Notes: generated from the letters alone by a model not told the origin. DNA of 64,000 bases from Marsupella aquatica (GCA_973895155.1 OZ316898.1:7068001-7132000), one strand, 5' to 3'; positions 13,058-24,116 are shown, numbered from the stretch's first letter. Numbers and translations are program-made.

Positions 13058-16000
13058 TTAGGGTTAGGGCGCGTTAAGCGTCGGCGGCTAGGAAGGATCA
13101 ACGGGAGGAAGGACCAGAAGAGGAGAGGGGTAAGGAGCGCTTGCAGGAGATGGTGGCTCATTTTCGAGGACGAACTAGGCAGACGACTACGGGAGGCCAA
13201 CTACTGTCAGCTGCTTAGGCAAGCACTCGGGGAGAGAGTAGATACCGACGATCGACCTAAGGAGGGTATGAGCAACGTCAATCAAGCGGCACATTTCTGG
13301 GGATGCCTGTTCGAACGGGCAACTAAGTACATCAAGACTTACGAGGACGAGGAATCAGAAAGGGCAGCTCGAGAACGGCAGGAGCTCGCTTGATTGTGGG
13401 AGCTGCAGAAGACGGCTTTCTTAGGAGGCGAACTCATCAAGGACAAGTTCTTGTGGACTCCTACTTCCAATCAGCTCGACGATCTTCTATTTTGCAAAGA
13501 CAGCGTCATCGGCATCCGAGAGGCCATCAAGAACTGCAACGACATACACTGGGAATTAAAGGGTAGCACGGAAAGGTGGACCCAGGCAACAGTGCTAGGA
13601 GAAACCTCCACGGCAGCAGAGATGAAGAGGAAGGGAGCCGTCAACGATGAAGCCACCCCGACAAAAAGAACGTGGTCGGCGGCACCAAAGAAGCCAGCCG
13701 AGCAACAGAGCAGGAGGCAGGGAGAAGCCGAAGAGGAGGAGGTCGATCCCATCAAGGCCATTCCAACCAGGGATGACACCTGGAAGGGTTGGGCGGCAAC
13801 CCTACCGGTGGAGGTGCAACTACATTTTGCACGGGAGGAGGATGCATGTTTTACGGCCATGCAGACCAAGAAGTACCAAGGCTTCATGGCCGGATCCGGC
13901 TTAGAGGCCTTTGTAAGATTACCATGGCTGAAGCCGGAGGTACCGGAGTCAGACCTATTAGAATTCGTGGGGTCATGGGAACCCGAGACCAATTGCACGA
14001 GGATATATGGGAAGGATTTCTATCTTACTCCCAAAGTGATTACCGAAGTGTTTGGCTTGCCGATAGGCAATAAGACCAAAGTTGATACCAGGAAGACCTT
14101 GCCTGACAAGGAGTTCCGGTCGTTCCCCGGGCCATCAACGAAGAATGGCTTCTTCCGGAACACCTGCACCAACCCGCACATAGGAGAGATGATCGACTTT
14201 TTGCGGGTGACCATGCATTGTAACTTGCCGAGGGCACAGATCGGCAAGGCATAGGTCTATCTGGCAGAGAGGCCAGACCCAAGCCGGGACTACAACGGGT
14301 ACCTCCTCAACCAATTGAAGAAGATCTTAAAGGAGGAGCAGTAGGTAATCGGCATGGGGAGCGTGTCGCGGCTTGGCTATCACATGCCGTTGTTGTGCCG
14401 GTATGCCAGAGGTCAGACTTTTGCCCCAGTACTTCCCCTGCAGGTAAGGGCACCCGAGGAAGCTCCAGAACCGAGGCCGGTAGCAGAGAAGCCTCAACCA
14501 CCTGTTAGCCCTACGATCGAGCAGGTGTTTAGGCCAAGGACGGAGGACTTGCCGATGCAGCAACCAGGCATGCAGAGTCTGCTGAAACTACTAGAGAAAG
14601 AAAAGAGATCGGCATCGGCAACGACAACGGCAATGGCAACAATGCAGGACACTACTGCAGAGGTAGGCCTACACCAGCTCACAAGAGAAAACCCCTTTGC
14701 TGGAGACAAGGAGAGAATCAGGCCGGAATCCAAGCCAGGTGTTCGAATGTATGTGGGAGTCTCAAGCTCTGAATCTGAGGCTGAATTGCCTGAAGCTCCT
14801 ACCGACGAAGAGGAGAGGGAGAAGCCGGACGTCCAAGAAGTAGAGGAGGCAGTGGAGGACTTCAGCCATGATAACTCCGGCTATGGGTCGGACCATCACG
14901 TTCCAGGAGTAAGGACCTGTGGCCGGTTTGTCCCCACACTTCCAAGGGTAGTACGAGGGGACCCCAACCAGCAGAGTAGCCCTGAGTCTCCCCCACCAGA
15001 TGTTGCTCCCCCGAGCTTTGACGGCATAAAACAGACGGCGCAGGAATTTCAGGAGCGAATCAGGCAGGAAGAGGAGGCAGTCCTGGCTAGAGAAAAGGAT
15101 TTTCCAGGAGGAGATTGGCCGGAGGACATCAGGCGGCTAGCCGAAAAAGAAAGCAAACCTCTAGCCACGATTGAAGAGATCCGCAAGACGGCTTGGGAGC
15201 AGAGGCCGCGATGGGCGATGCCGATCACTTCTACTTACTCCACCTACGCTAAGAATAGAGCCATGGAGTATGGTGAGATGTGTGGGGAACTTGCACTCGG
15301 CATCTTTGGAGAGGAGTTGGAGGTAGGACCCTTTTTCCATAGGGAGCAATTGGAGAAGCACCAATTAGAAGAAGCGGTGGCTTTAGAGAGAAGCAAGAAG
15401 GACGAGGTCTTTGGCGGCTTAGGAGGATGGAAGCCGAGATTGAAGATCTAAGGGCGGCCAAGAAAGCCCAAGATGAACTGCGGATTAAACGGCATGAGCT
15501 GAACATCATGCAGGGGCAGTTGGACACCGCGCAGGCTGATAATCAGAATATCAAGGATAAACTGACTCAGACGCAGGGAGAGTTGGCCGATACGATCAAA
15601 GAGAGGGAGAAGTGGAAGCGAGAGCTGAGGAATGCAGAGGAGGCCCACATAACCGCCAACAGCCGGGTCATGGCAGAAACCCAAAGAAAGGAATGGGCGT
15701 TGAAGGGGGAGCTCGAGAAAATCTGCGGAGCCCTTGAGCAGAAGGAGGCCGAGTTAGGAAAATCCTATCAAGGGATTATGGCGCTGCAGCAGGAGCTTGC
15801 GTCCCTGACGGCCAGCTTCAAGGCCGACCTAAGGGAGAAGGACGAGATGCTCGATCAGACTTACGCCAAGATGAATCAAATGGAGTCTGTCATCATTGCA
15901 GAGCTCGACAAGGAGCTAAGAGCAACCCGGGAGGAGAGGACTACCTTGAAAAAAGAACGGGAGGAAGCCCAGAAGGAACTAGAGGAGGCGCGCAAGGACC

Positions 16001-16647
16001 TAGATGAGACCCAGGAGGAGTTGGAGGAGATCACGAGGAAGATGGAGAACCTCCAGCGGCGGGCCGACAACCAAACAGAGCGGCTGAAGAAACAAGCCGC
16101 GGTATTTAAGTGCTTGTCTTCATCAGGCCCAACTCCAATTGGGGCAACCAAGTTACCAGGAGTGGTACTGGCCGAAGAAAAAGCCGCGCCACCTGCACCA
16201 GTGCCGGAAGAAAGTGGGAAGGGGAAGGGACCAGTTGCCGAACCAGAAAAGAAGAAGAAGCAGAAACCTTCAGGGTCAAGGAGTAATCCAACTCCACAGG
16301 CCGTGGTGACCAAGGAGGTAGACCCAGCACCATCCTCCGGCATGAATACGACAATAGATCCCGCTATCACCAAGGGTGGGGAAGGTGCGGCCCAAGCCGA
16401 ACTACTCAATCATGAGGCCGATATCCCAGATCCGCCTCTTGAGCAAGCCGGGGAAACCGTAGCCGAGGCTGAGGCCGTAGCCGTAAATGATTCCTGAGCC
16501 GATGCCGACGCCGACGGTGGACCCAGTCAGGCCGATGGAGAGTTGACTCAGTCAAGGGCAGGTAATCTGTCAGAGAACGAACCTACGGCAGTGGCTGAGG
16601 AGGAAGCGTTGGGGGCGTCCATTAAGGATCCACCACCGGTGTCGTGA
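13058..16647 (+). pseudogene. Decayed gene of the insertion: mobile-domain-like region plus long coiled coil
   Basis: One reading frame stays open from 13058 (first in-frame ATG 13268) through single stops at 13391 (TGA), 14252 (TAG) and 14342 (TAG) to about 15440. The frame then shifts by one base and continues to TGA at 16495, and beyond it to TGA at 16645. The product would have been near 1,100 residues. The middle part, with FVGSWEPETNCTRIYG, FYLTPKVITEVFGLPIGN and a later YLAERPDPSRDYNGYLLNQL, resembles the plant mobile domain or 'putative plant transposon protein' family. That assignment is tentative. 15427-16100 encodes roughly 220 residues of E/K/Q/R-rich heptad-like coiled coil. After it comes a Pro/Ala/Lys-rich tail with EKKKKQKPSGS. 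No DDE, helicase or reverse transcriptase motif is visible. Confidence 0.65.
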
Positions 16648-17561
16648 TGGTGTAAGGGCGCCGTTCCTTTTAGGAAGGGCGGACGTGGAGGGAGGAGGCG
16701 TGAGTGGGCAGGGCGGGCGCTGATCTCCAATTTTAGGATTAGGATCAGGACCAGGAGCGGCCCTAACACTTAGCTTAGTGGGATTGCGGTTCCACTGGTA
16801 GGAGCAACACTTGTGCTCCTGCCTTGCTGTACATAGGTAGATCCGGGCAAGTAGATTACTGTTAGGTAGATTAGGCTTACGCTACAAAGAATTAGGCGGA
16901 TCCACTACCAGGATAAGTACCTGGGCAGCGGGGAGCTCAGGGCCTCTTCTTTAGCAAGTTTTTAGTTTGCACCAGCCGGGCTGGGATCAAGTAGTAAGAG
17001 AAGCTCTTGGTTAGTCATACAGTGACCCTTGTGTATATTCATGTTTCCTCATGCCTAAGAGCTGAATAGAGTTGGCCTCACGGCTTAGTTCGCAGAGCTT
17101 GTGTATGAGATGTACTGTTTGTATGGCAAGTGCATGGTATGACTCAGTCAGAATGAGTCATTTTGCTATTTGTGTGTCGCATTAACTTGTGTGAAGAGTG
17201 CCCACATCAACCAGAAGGAAGGAAAGTAAGCAGGGGAGTGAGAGTTGGATGTGTCGAGCTGAGAGAGGTCTTAGCGGCTTAACCAAGCCTATTGGGGATC
17301 ATTCCGGCGGCGGAATCCAAACATACCTAACAAGACGGAGGGGAAGACGAGGGAAGGCCTAGATTAGGCCGGCTACGTATCTCATGACCCGATGAAGGAT
17401 CTGTCCAGTATATGTGTGTAAAATGTTAATAATAGTAGTAGAAGGTTAGCAGCGTCCCATGCCGCTAAGCCGCGGAAACGGCCTCGCCAAGCGCGAAACC
17501 TGCGGGAATCGGCTTGAGCTGGGGGGTTTCTTGGGTTTAGGGAGCCATGGGACGCACCACA
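16648..17561. other. Non-coding 3' part of the insertion
   Basis: No open frame is worth reporting. Features are an inverted pair TGACTC/GAGTCA near 17142-17160, a purine-rich run (GGAGGGGAAGACGAGGGAAGG) near 17337-17357 and the 10-bp inverted repeat near the right end (17452-17461 with 17546-17555). Confidence 0.5.
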
Positions 17562-17566
17562 CTCCA
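17562..17566. repeat. Target site duplication of the nested insertion, right (CTCCA)
   Basis: Partner of 12887-12891. Sequence to its right resumes the copia leader and aligns with the remnant at about 22110 onward. Confidence 0.75.
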
Positions 17567-18000
17567 TAGTCGGTCAAAAAATCAGAACGCTTCTTTTGCT
17601 CGTTGTGACGTACTCTTTACACACTCGGCAACAAACCAGTTACTGAAATGATCAGCTCGTCCCGATCTACAAATGGAGCTATAACATGCGACGCTTCCTT
17701 CGCCGTAGAGCTCACACTGTCGAGAAAACAAACTCTGGTCCCTCCTCCGAAAAACTGTCGAACACGAATGTTGCCGACTTTCTTCACAAAATCCAAAATG
17801 ACAAAAACTTAGATCTCTCCGCACCACGAGCTCCGTTCAACGATTTCTTCACACCGTTAGAAAGCCCTTGCCCTAATCTATCCGTTGAGCCCATAAACTC
17901 CAAGTTCCATGCGACGGAACTCCGGGAAATCCACCGACACTCAACGCTGGAAAAAACCGTCACAAAATCCCATCACGAACACACGTCACCTCCCAGGCAT

Positions 18001-18012
18001 GCTCTGATACCA
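18001..18012 (-). other. Primer binding site, initiator tRNA-Met
   Basis: Minus-strand TGGTATCAGAGC lies two bases inside the 5' LTR. This is the standard complement of the 3' end of plant initiator tRNA-Met used by copia elements. Confidence 0.92.
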
Positions 18013-18014
18013 AT

Positions 18015-18417
18015 TGTTGAGTATAGACGATAATCGCAACGGTAAGCACATGACATATCCAACATGCAAGTAGTCGACACAAGAGATACGTGGTTCACCT
18101 CCTTGAGGCTACGTCCACGGGAACATACAATAGAGCTTTACTGAACTCTAAGCCCGTTGGCTATACCGAGTCTCCACAGTGTAAGCTCTCCCTATCTCTC
18201 AAGTGGCTCCATAACAATGAGCCCTGGTTCTACCTCTCCAAGTACACGTGCCTCTTATGATATAGTGTGCAACTTAGTTAACCTAACCACATTGTTGTAC
18301 CTAATCACGTAGTTGTACCTAACCACGTAGTTATACCAAACCATATTGTTGTACCAACCCACGTTGTTGTACCAACCACGTCATACCTAACCTAGACATA
18401 AGAGTAAATACCCAACA
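18015..18417 (-). repeat. 5' LTR of the full-length copia element
   Basis: 403 bp, ends TGTTG...CAACA, matching 7705-8143 apart from a few substitutions and a shorter internal minisatellite. It probably contains the element's promoter. Confidence 0.93.
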
Positions 18418-18422
18418 ATATC
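18418..18422. repeat. Target site duplication, right (ATATC)
   Basis: Exact repeat of 7700-7704. Confidence 0.9.
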
Positions 18423-18857
18423 TAACTACTATGAGTGTCAATCCATTATCTCTTACCTTGATAGCTGGATTACAATGCATCAATGCTTTGGAAGAGAAAG
18501 TACAATATGAGTCACATTTATTGTTACTCGGTGATACAAGTATGTTCATTCTATACAACTGAACTCTCTTAAAAACTGCAAAAACCAATCATTATAACAA
18601 TAGTCTAACAACAACATATAGTTGAGTGAGAATCTGATAGCACAATCATGTGTTATTAATGTGACTTTAATTCAAAATAACTGTAAAGCAATCATAAAAT
18701 TTTTATAAACCGAGACATCATGCTAAGACTAAACATCAAACCTACTTTTGTTTTGTGACATTAGCTAAATTTTTGAAAAGCTAAGAATGTCAAAATGTTT
18801 CCATCATGTTCACTAGACACACACACCTGAGACAGAGCAAGAAAACCTGAGCTTTGA
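18423..18857. other. Non-coding flank between two copia elements
   Basis: AT-rich sequence with no supported gene and no copia similarity that I can see. It was contiguous with 7600-7704 before the full-length element inserted. Confidence 0.5.
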
Positions 18858-20599
18858 TTAGTAGGATAACGTGACATAGTATAACCGTCCAGAATGTGAG
18901 GGAGTAGGGGCTGGACCCCACACATCACTATGTACATACTGAAGTATCTCCTTGTTGGTGTGAGTTCCAACTCTGAAAGGTTTCCTGTGCTGCTTCCCAA
19001 GCACACAATGCTCACAGAATTCTAACTTACAAGATTGCAAATTAGAAAGTAATCCCTTTTTCTGAAGAATAACCACATCTTTTTCACTCATGTGGCCCAA
19101 ACGGAAGTGCCATAGCTAGGCCGTCTCCTCATGAGATAAGGTTACATTGGCTTCATCATAGACTACACTGCCCTCCAAAACGTATAGATTATATCTCTTT
19201 CCCTTCAATATAACTTTAGTACCAATTGAAACCTGAAGGACACCATTAGCAGAACTCCACCGATGGCCATTTGCTTCTAAAACTCCAAGTGAAATGAGAT
19301 TTTTATCATGCTGGGAATATGTCTCACATTCCTCAACGTTCTCACAACACCATCAAACATCTGAAATCTAACAGATCCAAGTCCAACTACTTGACATGGG
19401 ATTCCATTTCCCATCAACATTGAACCATTGGAATCCGTGTAAGAACTGAAAAAATCTCTCATAGAGCAAATGTGAAAAGTACATGCACTACCTAGAATCC
19501 AGTCATCATTACCTGGATTTGATTACGTTGAGAGCATAACCTTGGCATCACAATATGTCATCATCATCAAATAAATCTACCTCATGTGCGCTCGATATCG
19601 CGTTAGCTGATGCAGTAGGATCCTTTACTCGACAATCCCTTTTCATGTGGCCAGGCTTGCCACATCTCCAACATGCAAGAGGCTTCCTCTCTTGCGATTT
19701 CCCTCTAGATTGAGATCTCCCCGTGATGTAGATCTAAATCTGTTTTTGCCCATTCATGTGCTGCGTTGGTCTTCCACGGTTCACGTTCAGCGCAGTGCCA
19801 GAAGAAGATGTTGTCTGTGCTTGACCCAGCTTCTTCTGAGCATCATCAGACAGTAAAGAGCTCACCACTCATCATACAAAATGGACTTCAGATCTCTATA
19901 CAAGAGCACCTGTTTCAAGCCCTGATAAGATGGCGGTAAGGAGCTTAGCAGAAGCAAGGCCTTATGCTCATCTTCAACTCCCTTACCTAAGTTTTACAGA
20001 TCCATCGCTAGACTGTCAAACTCATCCAGGTGATCCTGCAGCTTGCTCCCTTCCTTGAGCTTGAGGCTCATCAAGAGATACTTCTTGTACAGCCGGTCTG
20101 ACGTATCTTCCTGGTAGTACTTCTCTCTAAGGGCCTTGAAAAGTGATGCGCAATCCGTATAATCATCCAACTTCTTGATGATGTGCAGCTTGAGATAAAG
20201 CATCACTGCATTGACAGCAATCACCTACTCCTGTCTCCACTGCTTCTCTGAGATCTCCTCTTCTCCATCGTACTGCTATCGCGAAGAGAGCAGATGACCT
20301 AAGCCCATGGCTTGAAGAACACCCTTCACTTGCTTCTCCCACAACAAGTAATCAGTATGATCATCGTACTTCTCCACCTCAAACTTCACTCCTCCAAATC
20401 TCGCCATCTCCCTCTTCTTCCCCACTACCGACAGCTTTGGTAGTAGTACAGCTTCCACTACACGCCGCACCGGTGATCGTACCGGTGATATTTGTTCCTC
20501 CTCAAACGGTAGCAGCTCCTCCTCAGACTCTCTGTCTGACCGTCACGATCCTGAAGCTCCACCGACGACAATTCTTTGAGTATTCTCCGAGTCACTCAT
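18858..20599 (-). pseudogene. copia gag-protease-integrase remnant
   Basis: The start ATG is at 20599. The gag N-terminus is at 20276-20470 (KYDDHTDYLLWEKQVKG). The central gag is at 19994-20224 and the zinc knuckle CWRCGKPGHMKRDC is near 19630-19680. Protease remains lie around 19277-19520. The GAG-pre-integrase and first integrase aspartate are at 18858-19100 (HMSEKD..., [13 protein letters not shown]). Several frame breaks separate these parts and the region stops shortly after GRLYYVT. It supplies the intact sense of two frames broken in the neighbouring element (QVKGVL in gag, [11 protein letters not shown] in integrase). Confidence 0.88.
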
Positions 20600-20765
20600 A
20601 TGAAACAATCATGAAAAAATATCTTTTTTCAAAACTTCTCATAAAACTCAAAACTCAACACCGCCGCGTAGCCCACAAAGCTAGGAGTCCAATACTGAAA
20701 GCCAAAATCAAAATCAAAATTCGACGGAAAAGTTATTCAAATTTTGGTCGGGGTGGGTAAAACCT

Positions 20766-21105
20766 TGGGAAATATTAAGGATTGCTCTTAGTCTTGTGAC
20801 TCAAAGGTTACGGTACTTAGGCTAACCACAGTTAGGGTCTTAGCTGAGGTTAGGTTAGTCGTGTGTGACCTTGTATATACCAAGGCTAGTGTAAGCCGCT
20901 GGTGTTGTGGTGCTTACTCATTGTAACGGAGCAACTTGAGGAAGAGGAAGAGCACGTGTGTTCGTCTACTCTTGAAGTAAAACTTAAGTGTTCATGTGGA
21001 CGTAGCTTTAGAGAAGAGGTGAACCATGTAGAGATTGTGTCGACTACGTGTGCATGGAATGAGTCATGGTTGTATGGTGGTTGCGAAAGACGTCATAGTT
21101 CAACA
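20766..21105 (+). repeat. Inverted copia LTR copy
   Basis: About 340 bp matching the plus-strand reading of the TGTTAGGTATT LTR subfamily: GATTGCTCTTAG, TTGTGACTCA, a GTGTCGACTAC block and the terminal CAACA. Its first bases are degraded. The orientation is opposite to the surrounding remnant, so it is a separate insertion or a rearranged end. Confidence 0.7.
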
Positions 21106-21835
21106 GGAAACTCCCCCATTTTTACCACCTTAGAGAATAACCGACATACCAAGTACAACCCGTTGTCGGAATTGCAATTTGATCAGTGCGCCGCGTTGCT
21201 AACTTCAGTGGCTACGACCTCATCAAAAAAGAACCAAAAAAGTTACCGTTCGGCGTGCAGAATCTTTGTTGGACGACCAAAAAACAACTCTATATTTTTT
21301 GGAAATATTCTCGCACAGTTTGACAAGTCTCATAGGGGGCCGTTCCCCCTATCGGAGCGATTAAAAAGGAGGGCGGCAGGTCCCGGCACACGAGGAAACA
21401 TCAAAGAGAAGGAAAATAGGGAAGAAAGGGGGCTAAAGGGGGTCCTTAAGCCCCTTAATTCACAAAATACCCCGTATGGGGTCGGGGGTACGCCCAGGGT
21501 GCACACGGGCGGCTACATATGCAGCCGAGTATGCCTAACTATGGCCGCGAAGGGAATGAAAATGGTCGGAGGTGGGCAGGGCGAGGCGACCGACAGGGAG
21601 CCAGGTCGCGAGCGGGGGTCGACCGGAGGGCGAGCGCGGGGGCATGGGCGTAAATGGCCGGAGGGAGGGATGGCGCGCCGGCTGCCAGAAGCCAGTGGAG
21701 GAGCGCGCGAGAGGCGCCAGCCGGCGCTGTGCAACTCATCATTGCGCCTGGAAAAATGGGGTGCGGTATACACCTCGTGTGTAAATAAAGGCCCTTAAAC
21801 CCCCTTGAAAGGCCAAAAAACTCCCCTGGGAAAGA
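21106..21835. other. GC-rich block with a stem-loop
   Basis: It lies between the inverted LTR and the resumed copia leader at about 21840. It is strongly G-rich on the plus strand from 21330 to 21760. ATAGGGGG at 21332 pairs with CCCCCTAT at 21345 across a 5-nt loop. An 897-nt open frame crosses LTR and block but shows no domain, so I do not call it a gene. Confidence 0.5.
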
Positions 21836-22511
21836 GTGAATGAATAACTCACCTAATTGCCGTCGTTTCTCACGAGTAAAGTGAACGTTGCCGACGGGAA
21901 ATGTTGCCGAATTGCACCGGCATAGTCTGCAGCTTCAGCTGAGTAAACAATTTCCGCGGCGTCGCCTTCACTCCGTGTCAAGTGCCAATCCCGAGCTCAA
22001 AACAACCGCCTCGCCGCGATCAAATCGTTGAGCCGTAGCACTTCGTGTTTCTTCCACCGAGTCGGACGTCACGAAGAGAAACCTGGTTCAGATGGGAACA
22101 AGCTCCATAGCTTGTGAAAAAACCTGAACTCCCCCTTCTCTCGTCACGACGCACTCGGTAACAACTTGGCAGCAACTTTGCTACCGAAACGACCAGCTCG
22201 CTTCAACCTTCAACTTGAGCTACAACATGCGACACCTCCCACACCGCACAGCTCACACCGTTGAATAACGCAAACTCTGGTCTCTCCCCTGAAAACCCAT
22301 CGAACACGAATAAAACCTGAACGACGCAAACTTTGATTTCTCCGCACCACGGATACCGATTAGCGAGTTCTAACCATCGTTAGAAAGCCCTCTCACTAAC
22401 CTATCCGCTCAGCCACACACATTCGAGTTTCATGCGACGAAACTCCGAATGTACCATCGACAATGAACGTTGGAAACCCGTCACGGAAAAACCTCGTCAC
22501 CTCCCAGGCAT

Positions 22512-22523
22512 GCTCTGATACCA
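22512..22523 (-). other. Primer binding site of the copia remnant
   Basis: TGGTATCAGAGC on the minus strand, two bases inside the LTR, as in the full-length element. Confidence 0.88.
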
Positions 22524-22525
22524 CT

Positions 22526-22860
22526 TGTTGAGCATAGACGGCATTCGTAACGGCAAGCCCATGAACCATCCAACGCACAAGAGTCGACACAGAGAGATAC
22601 GTGGTTCACCTCCACATGAGGCTACGTCCACGGGAACACACAAGAGCTTTACTGCACTCTAGGCCGACCGGCATCCACAACACAAGCTCTCCCTATCTCT
22701 CAACTAGCTCCCTAACAATGAGCCTTAGTCCCACCAGGGGCTGGCACCAGCCCTGGCAATATACACAACAACACTACCGCTAACCTTAGCTAAGTCCTAA
22801 CCCAAGTTAGTCTAACTGTGGTTAGCTCATGAGTCACAAGACTAAGAGCAATACCTAACA
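22526..22860 (-). repeat. 5' LTR of the copia remnant
   Basis: 335 bp, minus-strand ends TGTTAGGTATT...CAACA. It resembles the solo LTR at 28786 and the inverted copy at 20766 more than the LTRs of the full-length element. Confidence 0.87.
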
Positions 22861-22865
22861 TGACA

Positions 22866-24116
22866 GACATTGATGAATTAAACTTTTCCTATGTAAAATT
22901 GAACTGAATGTTATATAAAAATTCAATTCAAGCTTTATGCGCTGTAACTCATCCCCACTTGGGGATAATGGCTATAACCCCCTCAAGCTCTACACCCCAG
23001 GGATTAGAGTACATTATTTCCTTGTGGGGATGGCTTAATCCCTACACTTAAAACACCAATGTCCACCAAGGTCGGGGAGGACAAAACATAGCACTTTTGT
23101 ACTCCTTTGAGCCCATTTTTGAGCACATTTTTGGCTTATTTTAGTAACCTGGATCACGAGGTTTTGCTTCGGGGAGACTGGCGCTTTAAACTCAGGGCTA
23201 AATTAGAAGAGAGGAAACTTCAGAGAAGGGGTTCAGAGAACCCACCGAGGCCTTCGTCGCAGTCGTGCAAACTCGAATTTACCCGCGCTTTCATTCGACC
23301 AATCCTGTGAGATCCATCGCTCGCGCTTGATGAGGTTCACGAGGTGTGTAACTGACTCTTCCCGGTCCTCAAAAAAGGAAGGTAGGCGGTGCGGTGAGCT
23401 TCAAGCGATCGTTCCATGTTACGGTGAGTTTGTAGGGCAATTTGCGTTCCTCATCGCGACGGTGCGTTGCATTTCCCCGCGCTTCAGCTTAGTTCAGTTC
23501 AATTGAATTCGCTTCCATTCCGTTCCTTTCCGTGGATGCCAAGAAAAAGCTCAGCCAAAATCGGTAAGTCCGTCCGTCTGTGGAGGTGGATGAATTTGGT
23601 TTACTGGCGGGAGGAGACGGGGAGGCGAAGCGAAACAAATAGCTCGAAAGACTTAATAACGGTGGGAGGAGAGCAGAGTCCTAGGAGGAGGGAAGGGATA
23701 GTGATTTATTATTAAGCACGGAGCCAGCCGCGGGGAATCGAGGAACAGCAGATTTAGAAAAGAGTTTCGATTTCTGAGGGAATTTATTAGGGCGGAAGCA
23801 GAGGCATGGAAGAAACAACGGCATCCCATAGTGGTGGTCTGCATTGTTCGGATTCGTGGGTTCCGAGTAGGCGTGGAGGCGCGCGCTCTATTCCTTCCTG
23901 TCCGTGAAGCAACTTCAATTGTCGGAGCTTGGTTGTGGTGTCGTTGAAGGTGTCCAATGATGAAAATTGCATATTGACAGACTTTGGACTACTGAACGGT
24001 GGCGAGGATGCTCGCGACATAATTAGGTCAAAATCTGTTTTTCCTTGTCCTCTTACGACTGGGGAGACCGATTGCTGGGAACCAGAGCAGGAATTGTGAA
24101 GGTGTTGTTGCCAGCC
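22866..24116. other. Upstream region and probable 5' leader of RPA1
   Basis: No supported gene. The later half (about 23140-24116) probably includes the promoter and 5' UTR of the downstream gene. A short ATG frame near 23537 ends at a GTAAGT donor-like site, so a leader intron is possible but unproven. Confidence 0.4.

Larger units (their letters stand above)
12892..17561 (+). mobile_element. Unclassified 4.67-kb insertion in the copia leader
   Basis: The leader of the full-length copia element aligns on both sides of this segment with the continuous leader of the remnant near 21.85-22.5 kb, so the segment is inserted. Its ends are TGTGATGC and GCACCACA, an 8-bp inverted match with one mismatch, between CTCCA duplications. 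I found no second copy of either end inside it, so no LTR pair is visible, and there is no primer site. It is visibly richer in G+C than its surroundings and carries a decayed plus-strand gene. A 10-bp inverted repeat, GCGTCCCATG at 17452 and CATGGGACGC at 17546, could fold the last 110 bp. It may be a non-autonomous DNA transposon or a gene-capturing element; the superfamily is not assigned. Confidence 0.7.
7705..18417 (-). mobile_element. Full-length Ty1/copia LTR retrotransposon carrying a nested insertion
   Basis: Read on the minus strand the order is 5' LTR (18417-18015), primer binding site (18012-18001), leader, gag-pol (12579-8334), polypurine tract (8154-8144) and 3' LTR (8143-7705). 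Both ends are flanked by ATATC. The LTRs share TG...CA ends and are close to identical outside an internal minisatellite, where a 36-bp length difference lies. Domain order gag, protease, integrase, reverse transcriptase, RNase H is that of copia. The leader is interrupted by a second insertion at 12892-17561, so the element was about 6.0 kb before that event. The coding region has five in-frame stops and two frameshifts, so this copy is not autonomous now. Confidence 0.95.
18858..22860 (-). mobile_element. Truncated, rearranged copia remnant
   Basis: The 5' LTR (22526-22860), primer site (22512-22523), leader, gag and the start of integrase are present on the minus strand. Everything after the first integrase motif is missing, and no same-strand 3' LTR is seen. 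The leader is interrupted between about 20700 and 21840 by an inverted LTR and a GC-rich block. Leader and gag align with the full-length element next door but are clearly more diverged. The LTR belongs to a different subfamily, beginning TGTTAGGTATT rather than TGTTGGGTATT. Confidence 0.85.

Noticed and set aside
12892-17561. Interpretation of the insertion as a standard LTR retrotransposon
   Set aside because: TG...CA ends and a 5-bp duplication fit, but I found no repeated LTR at the two ends, no primer site and no pol.
20902-21798. 298-codon plus-strand open frame
   Set aside because: It runs through an inverted copia LTR and a GC-rich block, has no domain, and is explained by composition.
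24045-24116. Upstream extension of RPA1 from a TTG
   Set aside because: No ATG in the extension; the MAGPLTHNAI start matches the usual RPA1 N-terminus and has a good context.
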